This document shows, piece after piece, positions 7,514 to 15,390 of a stretch of DNA of 15,716 bases (position 1 is its first letter; each line of letters opens with the position of its first letter). Position numbers and translations under genes: made by a program. Under the pieces are notes generated by a model. It had not been told where the DNA came from, did not search any database, and saw only the letters and a list, made by a program, of their open reading frames with translations. The stretch is from JABEVB01 sp049965775 (GTDB taxonomy: Bacteria > Planctomycetota > Phycisphaerae > WQYP01), in the NCBI GenBank assembly GCA_049965775.1, contig JBMFVX010000064.1, positions 1 through 15,716 of the forward strand, read 5' to 3'.

Positions 7514-7665
7514 CGCTTGTAATCCGTCGTAAACCTGATAAAGTTAATTCGTCAAGTAACGGGGTCGGTGGACTCTCAGGATTGGGGTTGGTCGTTCCGG
7601 GCTGCCTCGGTTTGAGGCAATGGCGTAAAATCTGCAGGCGGTTGCCGCCCTGCAATGCGATTTGA
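7498..7665 (+). CDS. Possible 55-residue small protein overlapping comB end
   Basis: The ATG at 7498 lies inside the last codons of comB in another frame and is preceded by GGAGG with an ideal seven-base spacing (7486-7490). The reading frame runs to TGA at 7663-7665. The product would be basic: MAKYVTLVIRRKPDK, a Ser/Gly-rich stretch, a short hydrophobic GLGLVVPGCLGL, then an Arg/Cys-rich tail. I recognise no family. The overlap would suit translational coupling to comB. Against it, the frame has no homology I can cite, and the same DNA holds a stem-loop (7633-7654, GCAGGCGG pairing with CCGCCCTGC with one bulge). Confidence 0.35.
   Translation: MAKYVTLVIRRKPDKVNSSSNGVGGLSGLGLVVPGCLGLRQWRKICRRLPPCNAI
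7603..7654 (+). other. Two stem-loops between comB and the hypothetical gene
   Basis: TGCCTC-N5-GAGGCA (7603-7619) and a longer hairpin at 7633-7654 (TGCAGGCGG, loop TTG, CCGCCCTGCA, with one bulged base) follow comB. A run of eight T begins at 7670, about 16 bases after the second stem, too far for a standard intrinsic terminator. They may attenuate or stabilise a comB-downstream transcript. Confidence 0.3.
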
Positions 7666-7687
7666 TGTGTTTTTTTTGGGGTTTTGT

Positions 7688-8239
7688 ATGCTGCCCTATA
7701 ATTGGAAGGAATATTTACGGCCGGACAACATTCGCGAAGCCATTAACCGCAACTCCTCCATTATCAGCATCCTCGCGGCCGTTATCGCGATCATTGCTAT
7801 AGCCTTTGTAGTTCGAGAACTCATCCCGCATAAGCCAACCTTCAATATGAATGTTTACTTTTACGATCTGGCAACCCACAAGCTGGTTGTCCGATCGGCC
7901 TCGGATACCCCCCCGCTCACCGGAGCGACCGGAAAACCCACGCTCGTCAAGGCTTTTTTATACGCCTGCGGCTCATGCGACAATAAATACATCGCCTACC
8001 TGATGAAATACACCAAGCAGGCTCAAGCGGCTGTTAAGGCCATGCAATCGGGGCAGACTCCCGCAGCCGGTCCGAATATTAACCCCATGCAGGAAGAGTT
8101 TATTCTCGCCCAAGGCATGATGGTACGATCGCCCGATGCCGGCTCTAAATGGGTATCGGCCAACTCGGCGCAGGGTCGCCAGCTTATGGAACCAAAGCCA
8201 TGCCCATCGGGTAATGTGCGGGCCTGCCTCCCCAAGTAG
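7688..8239 (+). CDS. Anchored hypothetical protein with CGSC motif
   Basis: The function is unknown. The 183 residues comprise a short N-terminal cytoplasmic part, one membrane helix (about 24-43), and an exported domain. That domain contains FYDLATHKL (58-66), a Thr/Pro-rich turn, FLYACGSCDNKYIAYLMKYT (90-109), a Gln/Ala-rich helix, and a C-terminal pair of cysteines (C172, C180). From memory, a similar arrangement (YDL, CGxC, YLxKYT after one anchor) recurs in planctomycete hypothetical proteins; I could not check this. Four exported cysteines suggest disulfides or metal binding. The start is the ATG at 7688 with GGGG six bases upstream; an in-frame ATG at 7655 is less well placed. Only 15 bases separate it from ribBA, so they are probably co-transcribed. 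Confidence 0.75.
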   Translation: MLPYNWKEYLRPDNIREAINRNSSIISILAAVIAIIAIAFVVRELIPHKPTFNMNVYFYDLATHKLVVRSASDTPPLTGATGKPTLVKAFLYACGSCDNKYIAYLMKYTKQAQAAVKAMQSGQTPAAGPNINPMQEEFILAQGMMVRSPDAGSKWVSANSAQGRQLMEPKPCPSGNVRACLPK

Positions 8240-8254
8240 CCGAGACTTAATACC

Positions 8255-9418
8255 ATGCCGTTTGCGTCTATTGACCAAGTCACCGAAGCGCTGCGCAATG
8301 GCCAGATGATTGTTTTGGTGGACGATGAGGACCGCGAAAACGAAGGCGATCTGGTTTGCGCGGCTCAATTTGTTACGCCTGAAATTGTCAACTTCATGCT
8401 TCGCGAAGCCCGCGGCGTGCTGTGTGTAGCCATGACACCCCAGGATTGCGAGCGATTGGGGCTTTATCCCCAGGCAGCTTACAATACCGCTCCTCTTGGC
8501 ACCGCCTTTACCGTAAGCGTAGACGCCCATCCCCGCTTGGGCATTACCACCGGCGTATCGGCCAACGAACGGGCCAAAACCATTCAGACACTCATCAACA
8601 AAGCCAGCACGCCCGACGACTTATGCCGACCAGGCCATATAAACCCTCTACGAGCACGACCCGGCGGCGTTCTCGAACGCGCCGGCCAAACCGAAGGCTC
8701 GGTAGACCTCATGAAACTCGCCGGCTGCGCTCCTGCCGCCGCCATCATTGAAATCATGACTGAATCCGGCTCCATGGCGCGTTTGCCGCAGCTTGAAGAG
8801 TTCTGCCGCAAGCACAATCTGCTCATGTGCAGCACGGCTGACATTATTCAGTATCGCCTGCGCAGCGAAACTCTTGTTAAACGCATTGAGTCTATGCCGT
8901 TAGAGACCGCGTTCGGCCCGTTTACCCTGCACGTTTACGAAACGGTAAACGATCCGCTCATTCACCTGGCCCTGTGCTATGGGGGTATAGGGGACTATGA
9001 CGCCTCCGGCACTACGGCCCGTCGGCATGACGAGCCGGTGATGGTGCGTGTCCATTCTGAAAATCTTCTCGATGACGTGTTTGGAGCCGGCGCGACCGGG
9101 CACTCCGGCGAAGTTGCCGCATCGCTGCGCATGATTCGCAGCGCCGGCCAGGGAGCGCTGATTTACCTTCGTCAGGAATCGCGCGGGCTGGCGTTGTTGG
9201 CGCGGCTGCACGAGTATCGCAAACTGCTGGCGGCCCCGCCGCAGCCAAGCCTCAAACATGCCGCCATGAACCGGCGCGACTTTGGTATTGGCGCACAAAT
9301 CATCCGCGACCTTGGCCTTACCAAGCTTCGCATCCTGACCAACCGCCCAAAAAAACTGCACAGTCTGGAAGGCTTTGGTCTGTCGGTTGTCGAGCAAACT
9401 CCCATCGCCAACCCGTGA
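8255..9418 (+). CDS. ribBA: RibBA fusion with degenerate GTP cyclohydrolase II half (RibBX-like)
   Basis: Riboflavin pathway. The N-terminal half (about 1-203) is 3,4-dihydroxy-2-butanone-4-phosphate synthase, making the four-carbon unit from ribulose 5-phosphate. It shows VDDEDRENEGD (22-32), GTAFTVSV (82-89), TTGVSANER (98-106), RPGH (125-128) and IIEIM with the essential Glu (E166). The usual metal-ligand His of the GHTEA motif is Gln here (Q145, GQTEG). The C-terminal half (about 218-387) aligns with GTP cyclohydrolase II (RVHSE, RQESRG, RRDF, LTNRPKK), but the three zinc cysteines of the HSEC/RCDCG region are Asn270, Thr281 and His283. That half is probably inactive as a cyclohydrolase, as in the RibBX variants described in Proteobacteria. 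The start has only a weak ribosome site. No FMN riboswitch is seen upstream. Confidence 0.92.
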   Translation: MPFASIDQVTEALRNGQMIVLVDDEDRENEGDLVCAAQFVTPEIVNFMLREARGVLCVAMTPQDCERLGLYPQAAYNTAPLGTAFTVSVDAHPRLGITTGVSANERAKTIQTLINKASTPDDLCRPGHINPLRARPGGVLERAGQTEGSVDLMKLAGCAPAAAIIEIMTESGSMARLPQLEEFCRKHNLLMCSTADIIQYRLRSETLVKRIESMPLETAFGPFTLHVYETVNDPLIHLALCYGGIGDYDASGTTARRHDEPVMVRVHSENLLDDVFGAGATGHSGEVAASLRMIRSAGQGALIYLRQESRGLALLARLHEYRKLLAAPPQPSLKHAAMNRRDFGIGAQIIRDLGLTKLRILTNRPKKLHSLEGFGLSVVEQTPIANP

Positions 9419-9520
9419 GCACGAACCACCAAGCCTCAACTTCACCGCTGCCCGCCGGAGAGTTCAACAAGCAACGTGAATGCACTGGCACAAATTCCAC
9501 GCAATGTTATAAACACACGC

Positions 9521-12436
9521 ATGACGCAGGACTTTTACATCATTGATGGCCACGCCCAGATATACCGGGCCTACTATGCTCTCTCCGGCCTTAGCAGCCC
9601 CAGCGGAGAACCCACCAATGCCACTTTTGGCTTTGCCAACATGCTGCTCAAACTGCTCGATACCCGCAAGCCGCAGTACATTGCCCTGGCGATGGATGCG
9701 GGCAGTTCCAATCGAGACCAGCTCGACCCGCAATATAAAGCCCAGCGCAAGGCCATGCCGGACGATATGCCCCCACAAATTTCCCGCATTCGACAGATGG
9801 TGGAGTTGCTGGATATTAAAATTCTCCTCGCCCCCGGTTACGAGGCTGACGATGTCATCGCAACCGCGGTTCAACAGGTGCGCAGCGCCGCCGGCGATAC
9901 CGTTCGCATGTATATCTGCTCGCGCGATAAAGACCTCGATCAACTTATTGACGAATACACCGTTCTTTTCGACATTCAAACCGGCGAAACAGTAGACGCC
10001 GGCGCTCTACTGCGACAAAAGGGCTATACGCCCGCCCAAGCCGCCGACATTTTAGCCCTTACCGGCGATACGGCCGACAACATTCAGGGCGTGCCGGGCG
10101 TAGGCCCCAAGACCGCCGCCAAATGGATAGCCCAGTATGGTTCGCTCGACAACTTGCTTGCCCGAAGCGCCGAAGTTCCCGGTAAAGCGGGCGAAGCGCT
10201 GCGCGCCAGCCGCGACATACTTGATAAATCGCGGCAGCTTGTGCGGCTGCAACGCGATGTTACCTTCGATTTTCAGTGGCCGTTGCCTCCATTCGACCCC
10301 GCCCGCCTGGAGAGGTTGATTCCGGTTTTTGAGGAGCTTAACTTCCGCCGACTGCTTCCCAACCTCAGGCTTGTCTGCGAAAAGCTCTGTGGCCGTGCGC
10401 CTCAAGGCTTGACTATAAACCCCACATCGAATGCCGGCACGACTGGATCAAGCATTACACCTCACGGCAAACCACGTCAAGATTCACCTGCTCAAGGCCT
10501 GCTGTTTGACTTACCCCACGCCTCAACTCATACCGACGGGCCGGAGGCAACCGCGCCTGTTGCCTCCTTACAACACGCTGAAATATCGGGTGCTTCGCCT
10601 GCCAACACACTCGGGCCGTTGGTGGGCAGTTACCAGTTGGTCAACACGCCCGAAACACTCGCCGACATGCTCCGAGAGTTACAAACTCAGCTGGGGCAAT
10701 CGGTCAATCGGTGGCTTGCCATAGATACCGAAACCGACGCACTCGGTGCCATGCAGTCTAATATATGTGGAATATCGCTGTGCGCATCGCCCGGTCGGGC
10801 GTTTTATATTGCCATACGCGGCGGCGGAGCGTGTCTGCCGCTGGATTTGTTGCGCACTGAGCTTTCACCGCTATTGACCGACACGGCCATAAAAAAAATC
10901 GGTCAGAACATCAAATACGATCTCAACGTCTTGCGAGTCGCCGGCCTGCCGCTGGAGGGCATTTATTTCGACACCATGCTGGCGAGCTATGTGCTCGATC
11001 CATCGCGATCCAGTCATTCAATGGATGCCCTGGCCAACGATTTGCTGGGGCTTAAACCGATCGCTATTTCAGAACTTATTGGTCGCGGGGCCGCGCAAAT
11101 CAGCTTTGCCGACGTTCCACTCGACCGGGCATGTGCTTACGCCGCCGAAGATGCCGACGTTACCTATCGGCTGGCCGCCAAGCTGCATCCAACATTGGAA
11201 CAATCTACCGTGGTGAAGCTCTATCACGATCTGGAGATGCCTCTGCTGGAGGTTTTGGCCGATATGGAGTTCACCGGCATCAAGGTTGATGCCCAGCCGC
11301 TGCGCGACATGAGCCGCGCCATTGATGAAAAGCTGCTGCATTTACAGCAGCAAATCTATTCCCAAGCCGGCGGCCCATTCAATATAGATTCCCCCAAACA
11401 GTTGGCCGCGGTACTGTTTGAAAAACTCGGCCTGCCCATCTCCCGCAAAAATAAAACCGGTCCCAGCACAGACATCAGCGTTCTTGAATCACTCGCCGAC
11501 CGGCACCCCGTACCGGCAATGATTGTTGAGTACCGGCAACTCGCCAAGCTGAAAAACACATATCTCGATACACTCGCCAGGCAGGCCTCGCCGCGTACGG
11601 GCCGTGTGCACGCCAGTTTTAATCAGACCGTCGCTGAAACCGGCCGGCTCTCCAGCAGTGATCCCAATTTGCAGAACATTCCCATTCGCACCGACCTCGG
11701 CCGTCAAATACGCAGGGCGTTTGTCGCCGGCGACAGCGAGAGCGTACTGGTATCCGCCGATTACTCGCAAATTGAACTTCGGGTGCTGGCCCACTTCTGC
11801 AAGGAACCGGAATTAATCAAGGCGTTTGCTGAAGATCAGGATGTGCATCGTTTTGTAGCCATGCAAATTTTTAACGTCACCGCCGATGCCGTCACCGCCG
11901 AGATGCGTCGAATTGCCAAGACCGTCAACTTCGGCATTATTTACGGCCAGACCGCGTTCGGTTTGGCCAAGCAACTTAAGATTTCGCAGCGCGAGGCGGA
12001 AGATTTTATCCGAGGGTATAAAGCTCGCTTTCCCGGAATCGAACAGTTCAGCAACGAGTGTATTCAACAGGCCTCCGCCACCGGATTTGTATCAACGATT
12101 CTGGGCCGAACACGAAAAATATCGGAGATTCATTCCAGCAACCAGAGCATTCGCAATTTTGGCCAGCGGGCCGCCGTGAATACAGTCATTCAAGGCTCGG
12201 CCGCCGATTTAATTAAGCTCTCGATGGTCAATCTTCATCGCAGGCTTGCCCCGCACCGGCCGCACATCAAACTGCTGCTGCAGATACATGATGAATTGGT
12301 ATTTGAAGCCAAGCGCGACGCCTTGAATACATTTGTAGAGATCATTCGCTTCGAGATGGAAAACGCCATGAAATTGCTTGTGCCATTAAAAGTGGATATC
12401 GGCTGGGGCGACAACTGGCTCGAGGCCAAAGCTTAG
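9521..12436 (+). CDS. polA: DNA polymerase I, with both exonuclease domains
   Basis: This is the repair and Okazaki-fragment-processing polymerase, 971 residues from the chosen ATG. The 5' nuclease domain (about 1-290) shows DGHAQIYRAYYAL, GYEADDV, SRDKDLDQL and GDTADNIQGVPGVGPKTAA. A linker of about 75 residues rich in Ser, Thr, Pro and Gly follows. The 3'-5' proofreading domain (about 390-560) keeps its catalytic acids in DTETD, GQNIKYDL and YAAEDAD, so proofreading should be active. The polymerase domain has motif A DYSQIELRV, motif B RRIAKTVNFGIIYG and motif C QIHDELV. The frame is open back to a GTG at 9476, but the ATG at 9521 gives the usual short lead before YIIDGH; neither start has a clear ribosome site. 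It follows ribBA and precedes pabB on the same strand. Confidence 0.97.
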   Translation: MTQDFYIIDGHAQIYRAYYALSGLSSPSGEPTNATFGFANMLLKLLDTRKPQYIALAMDAGSSNRDQLDPQYKAQRKAMPDDMPPQISRIRQMVELLDIKILLAPGYEADDVIATAVQQVRSAAGDTVRMYICSRDKDLDQLIDEYTVLFDIQTGETVDAGALLRQKGYTPAQAADILALTGDTADNIQGVPGVGPKTAAKWIAQYGSLDNLLARSAEVPGKAGEALRASRDILDKSRQLVRLQRDVTFDFQWPLPPFDPARLERLIPVFEELNFRRLLPNLRLVCEKLCGRAPQGLTINPTSNAGTTGSSITPHGKPRQDSPAQGLLFDLPHASTHTDGPEATAPVASLQHAEISGASPANTLGPLVGSYQLVNTPETLADMLRELQTQLGQSVNRWLAIDTETDALGAMQSNICGISLCASPGRAFYIAIRGGGACLPLDLLRTELSPLLTDTAIKKIGQNIKYDLNVLRVAGLPLEGIYFDTMLASYVLDPSRSSHSMDALANDLLGLKPIAISELIGRGAAQISFADVPLDRACAYAAEDADVTYRLAAKLHPTLEQSTVVKLYHDLEMPLLEVLADMEFTGIKVDAQPLRDMSRAIDEKLLHLQQQIYSQAGGPFNIDSPKQLAAVLFEKLGLPISRKNKTGPSTDISVLESLADRHPVPAMIVEYRQLAKLKNTYLDTLARQASPRTGRVHASFNQTVAETGRLSSSDPNLQNIPIRTDLGRQIRRAFVAGDSESVLVSADYSQIELRVLAHFCKEPELIKAFAEDQDVHRFVAMQIFNVTADAVTAEMRRIAKTVNFGIIYGQTAFGLAKQLKISQREAEDFIRGYKARFPGIEQFSNECIQQASATGFVSTILGRTRKISEIHSSNQSIRNFGQRAAVNTVIQGSAADLIKLSMVNLHRRLAPHRPHIKLLLQIHDELVFEAKRDALNTFVEIIRFEMENAMKLLVPLKVDIGWGDNWLEAKA

Positions 12437-12550
12437 CGGCGCACGATCTGCACCGGCATACATGGTTTGGATCGTGGCCGTTACCGCGTTGGGCCGCACA
12501 TTGGCTATTGTGTAACTGCGTCGCAAGATGCGCCGTAAAATTGGAAGTAT

Positions 12551-13987
12551 ATGTTCCGTAAAATCACATGCCGCTCCCAACTGGTAAACAGCCCCGCCTC
12601 ACCGCTGCAGGTGCTTGAGCAGTTGCACCAATCAGAGCCTGCGGGCGGTTTGGCTGCCCTGGTCACAGGTACTGCCGGCGGGGTGTCTATCATTGGTTAT
12701 CATCCCATTGCGCGCTGGACGCTGATGCCTGGCTCCAAGCCCCACGCTTGGATTCACCCGGCCTACGCCGAGACGGCCCCACATAAGGACAACGTAACGA
12801 CTGATTCAGCGCTTGTGGCGTGGCAGGACTTTATTTCGGCTCCGACTCGCGCCGCCGCGACCCCTTGGCCAGAACACGCCGGTTGGATCGGCTTTGTCAG
12901 CTATGAAATGGGCCGCCACAGTGAACTCCCCCGCCTGCCGCGCGATACCCTCATGCAATGGCCTCTCATGCGATGGGAGCTTTACGAGTGGTACTTTATT
13001 CGGCAGGCCGATGCCGCAGGCAGCCCGGTGCCCTGGCAGCTTGTTCATCTGGCTCCTGCGGACGCCGCAGCGGAGCCACTTGGCGATTGGCCTGAATCGC
13101 TGCTCCAACGGGCGTACAGCCAAGCCCAGCCGCCGTCGCGGCAGCCCTGCGGCACTCTTGATGAACCGGCCGATTTGGCGGCGCTTTCCGACGGCATTGC
13201 GACCGCTTTACGCTACATTGCCGCCGGCGATATTTATCAAGTTAATCTTGCCGCCCGCTGGCTCTGCCGTTCGGCTTCGCCGCCGCCCACCCTTTTTGAG
13301 CGACTATGCCAAATTTCTCCGGCGGAGTTTTCGGCCTATATTCAATTTGACCAGCGTGCCATCATCAGCGCTTCGCCGGAGCTTTTTATCCGGCGTCAGG
13401 GCGATGATGTTATCACCCGCCCCATCAAAGGCACGCGCCGCCGCGCGTTGGATCATACCGAACTTGACCAACAACTTGCCCGCGAGCTTCTAGCCAGCGA
13501 AAAAGAGAGTGCCGAGCTTGCCATGATTGTAGACCTGCTGCGTAATGATTTGGGACGCGTATGCTCACCTGGATCAGTTAAAGTGCAATCGTCCCGCAGC
13601 CTCGATAAATTGCCCACGCTTTGGCACACCTCCGCTACCATCTCCGGCAGGCTGCGGCCGCAAATTGCTCCGCGCGGCTGGCAACACATCATTGCCGACA
13701 TGTGCCCCGGAGGCTCCATTACCGGCGTACCCAAAATTCGGGCCATGGAGATTATCGGCGAGTGCGAAGCGTTTCCACGTGAACTCTACTGCGGCAACAT
13801 CGGCTGGATTTCACCTTGGGGCAATGGCGAACTTAACATCGCCATTCGCACCATGCTGATGCATCATGAAAAAGTTGCCGTCTATGCCGGCGCCGGCATT
13901 GTCGCCGACAGCACCCCCGAAGATGAATGCCATGAAATTATGGTCAAAGCCGCCGCCATGTTGCGAGCCATCGGCCTACCTCAATAA
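12551..13987 (+). CDS. pabB: Aminodeoxychorismate synthase component I (PabB)
   Basis: PabB converts chorismate plus ammonia to 4-amino-4-deoxychorismate for p-aminobenzoate and folate. The 478 residues cover the whole chorismate-utilising family. The N-terminal domain contains GWIGFVSYEMGRH (about 111-123). The catalytic domain contains GDIYQVNLA (226-234), ASPELF (274-279), PIKGT (291-295), AMIVDLLRNDLGRV (324-337), PGGSITGVPK (386-395) and GAGIVADSTPE (447-457). The Lys in PIKGT (K293) points to PabB rather than anthranilate synthase TrpE, which usually has PIAGT. The start has GGAAG three bases before the ATG. The glutaminase partner (PabA/TrpG) is not in the window. A long inverted-repeat element begins a few bases after its stop. 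Confidence 0.94.
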   Translation: MFRKITCRSQLVNSPASPLQVLEQLHQSEPAGGLAALVTGTAGGVSIIGYHPIARWTLMPGSKPHAWIHPAYAETAPHKDNVTTDSALVAWQDFISAPTRAAATPWPEHAGWIGFVSYEMGRHSELPRLPRDTLMQWPLMRWELYEWYFIRQADAAGSPVPWQLVHLAPADAAAEPLGDWPESLLQRAYSQAQPPSRQPCGTLDEPADLAALSDGIATALRYIAAGDIYQVNLAARWLCRSASPPPTLFERLCQISPAEFSAYIQFDQRAIISASPELFIRRQGDDVITRPIKGTRRRALDHTELDQQLARELLASEKESAELAMIVDLLRNDLGRVCSPGSVKVQSSRSLDKLPTLWHTSATISGRLRPQIAPRGWQHIIADMCPGGSITGVPKIRAMEIIGECEAFPRELYCGNIGWISPWGNGELNIAIRTMLMHHEKVAVYAGAGIVADSTPEDECHEIMVKAAAMLRAIGLPQ

Positions 13988-13989
13988 TT

Positions 13990-14160
13990 TTAGGGCCTGT
14001 AAAGAAATAACATGTGCTGATATGGCGCAGGAATTTTGGCCGTCGGCGAGGCGCGAGCGACGCGCATACCCCGCCTGGTGGGTCTGTAAGGAGCGAGTAA
14101 CGAAGCCGGCGGCCAAAAGAACCAGCCAGATCGTACAGGTTATTTCTTTACAGGCCCTTA
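13990..14160. mobile_element. MITE-like 165-base hairpin element
   Basis: Terminal inverted repeats at 13993-14015 and 14135-14157 match at 22 of 23 positions (GGGCCTGTAAAGAAATAAC outward core). They are flanked by TTA on both sides (13990-13992, 14158-14160), a possible target duplication. A second pair of arms, TTTTGGCCGTCGGC (14034-14047) and GCCGGCGGCCAAAA (14105-14118), pairs at 13 of 14 positions with the mismatch a G-T wobble. The 57-base centre holds a further stem, GCGCG-N5-CGCGC (14051-14065). It has no transposase. It fills almost the whole gap between convergent pabB and the VWA gene. A non-autonomous element mobilised in trans, or a structured bidirectional terminator/RNA, are both possible; no T-run follows the arms. 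Confidence 0.65.
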
Positions 14161-14166
14161 AGAGCA

Positions 14167-15183
14167 TTACCGCCCCGCCGTAGAACGCGACACATACGTA
14201 TACTTGCCGCCATTATGATGGGCAAGAAGTTTTAATTGCGCCACAAACACCGGATCTTTGGCAATGTATGCGTACGTAAAAATATGCACGTGATGCCTGG
14301 CGTTAAGCTTATCTACAACGTCAATCAGTCGCGGATCAAAGGCGCCATTGGTCACAAAAAAGATAACCTGCGGATGAAGTTCAAAAGCGGCTCGAAAAGG
14401 CCTTTCAAAATATCGCAACCGGTAGCTGTTGGGACCAGCCGGCGCAACGAGTGACAAACGCTTTACGAGTTGCCGCTTGGCCCCAAGCGTTGCATGCACA
14501 AGCCTTGCTGGGCCGAGAATCTCGAAGTTTTTTCGGAACACAATGACCGCAAACCGCTGTACCGGGGATAGCCTTTCTATGGAACGGGCCAATTCCCGCT
14601 TCAAAAACTGAAAATTTTCAAGCATGCCTCCGGCGTGGTCTATGATATAAACAACGCGCGTTGCATTAGTTTTGTCGCCACGCCCGGGACCGGCTCCCAT
14701 CAGAGATGGCCCCACGCCAAAACCTGCTGCAAATGGCGCGGCTGATGTGCCTTGATGCCCCCCCGCCGCACCTCCCGCCGCTATAAGCCATGGCGTAACC
14801 TGTGAATGTTGATGGTCAGAACTCAGCGGCGCCGGCAGCACGGCTGCGGACCACCGCATCATGCCAGAAATACGCCCCAACGTGCTGGGCACTGATTTGG
14901 CTCTGCCAGCCGAAAATTTGCTTAGCGGATCGTGTACATACCGCGTCATCATGCCGGTCGGCACAATAATAGGTCGTACGGGAGTGCGGAGTTGCTCGCG
15001 CACGACCTTATAGGCAAAGCAAAGAAGCAGCAGAAGACCAATATGTACCAGTCCAGAGGCAATCCATGGCGTCATGCGATCAAACCATGCCGCGGAGTTC
15101 GCTTCCTGCGGTACCACCCCGGCGGCCTGAGAGTGTTGAGGGGCCACAAGATTGTTTTTAGAGTTATGTACATTGGATTGCAT
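14167..15183 (-). CDS. Membrane-anchored VWA-domain protein, degenerate metal site
   Basis: The 338 residues consist of a polar N-terminal part, one membrane helix (about 40-60), an extended Gly/Ala/Pro-rich linker (about 65-172), and a von Willebrand A domain (about 174-335). The domain starts with RVVYIIDHAGGMLENF, where D182 begins what should be the DxSxS metal site, but the two Ser are Ala184 and Gly186; the later acidic site reads VTNG instead of the usual TDG. The fold is recognisable, but metal-dependent ligand binding is doubtful. The anchor-linker-VWA architecture is common in planctomycetes (from memory). The start is the ATG at 15183 with AGAGGA seven bases upstream; the frame continues to 15297 without support. 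It converges on pabB and stands alone in its direction. Ligand and role are unknown. Confidence 0.8.
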   Translation of the reverse strand: MQSNVHNSKNNLVAPQHSQAAGVVPQEANSAAWFDRMTPWIASGLVHIGLLLLLCFAYKVVREQLRTPVRPIIVPTGMMTRYVHDPLSKFSAGRAKSVPSTLGRISGMMRWSAAVLPAPLSSDHQHSQVTPWLIAAGGAAGGHQGTSAAPFAAGFGVGPSLMGAGPGRGDKTNATRVVYIIDHAGGMLENFQFLKRELARSIERLSPVQRFAVIVFRKNFEILGPARLVHATLGAKRQLVKRLSLVAPAGPNSYRLRYFERPFRAAFELHPQVIFFVTNGAFDPRLIDVVDKLNARHHVHIFTYAYIAKDPVFVAQLKLLAHHNGGKYTYVSRSTAGR

Positions 15184-15255
15184 AAACTTTTCCTCTGTAA
15201 CAGAACGCCGCAGGCCAAGCCATGATTGCGCCTGTGACACATCCATACACTGCCT

Positions 15256-15271
15256 TGCAAATAGCAGGCCA
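15256..15271 (-). promoter_or_regulatory. Candidate sigma54 (-24/-12) promoter, VWA gene
   Basis: On the minus strand the sequence TGGC-N7-TTGCA has the exact spacing and the invariant GG and GC of sigma54 promoters. Of the YTGGCACG-N4-TTGCW consensus only the A and C of ACG differ in the defined positions. It would start transcription near 15245, about 60 bases before the VWA start. A match this good could occur by chance about once in a window of this length, so position is the main support. Confidence 0.35.
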
Positions 15272-15390
15272 AAACCCACATTCGCTATTAAATGCACGTA
15301 ACAATGAGGGCCTGTACGTCTTCACGCGATAAACAAACTCCGGCCTTTTTCGCCGAATACAGGCACATTTGCTCCTGACCATCTCAATCC

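Noticed and set aside
7514..8254. FMN riboswitch ahead of ribBA
   Set aside because: The conserved FMN-aptamer segments (AGGGGCAGGGTG-like and ACCGGCGGT-like) are absent; only simple stem-loops are present.
15184..15297. N-terminal extension of the VWA protein to 15297
   Set aside because: No ribosome site at 15297, whereas AGAGGA is well spaced before the ATG at 15183; the extension also overlaps the sigma54-like promoter.
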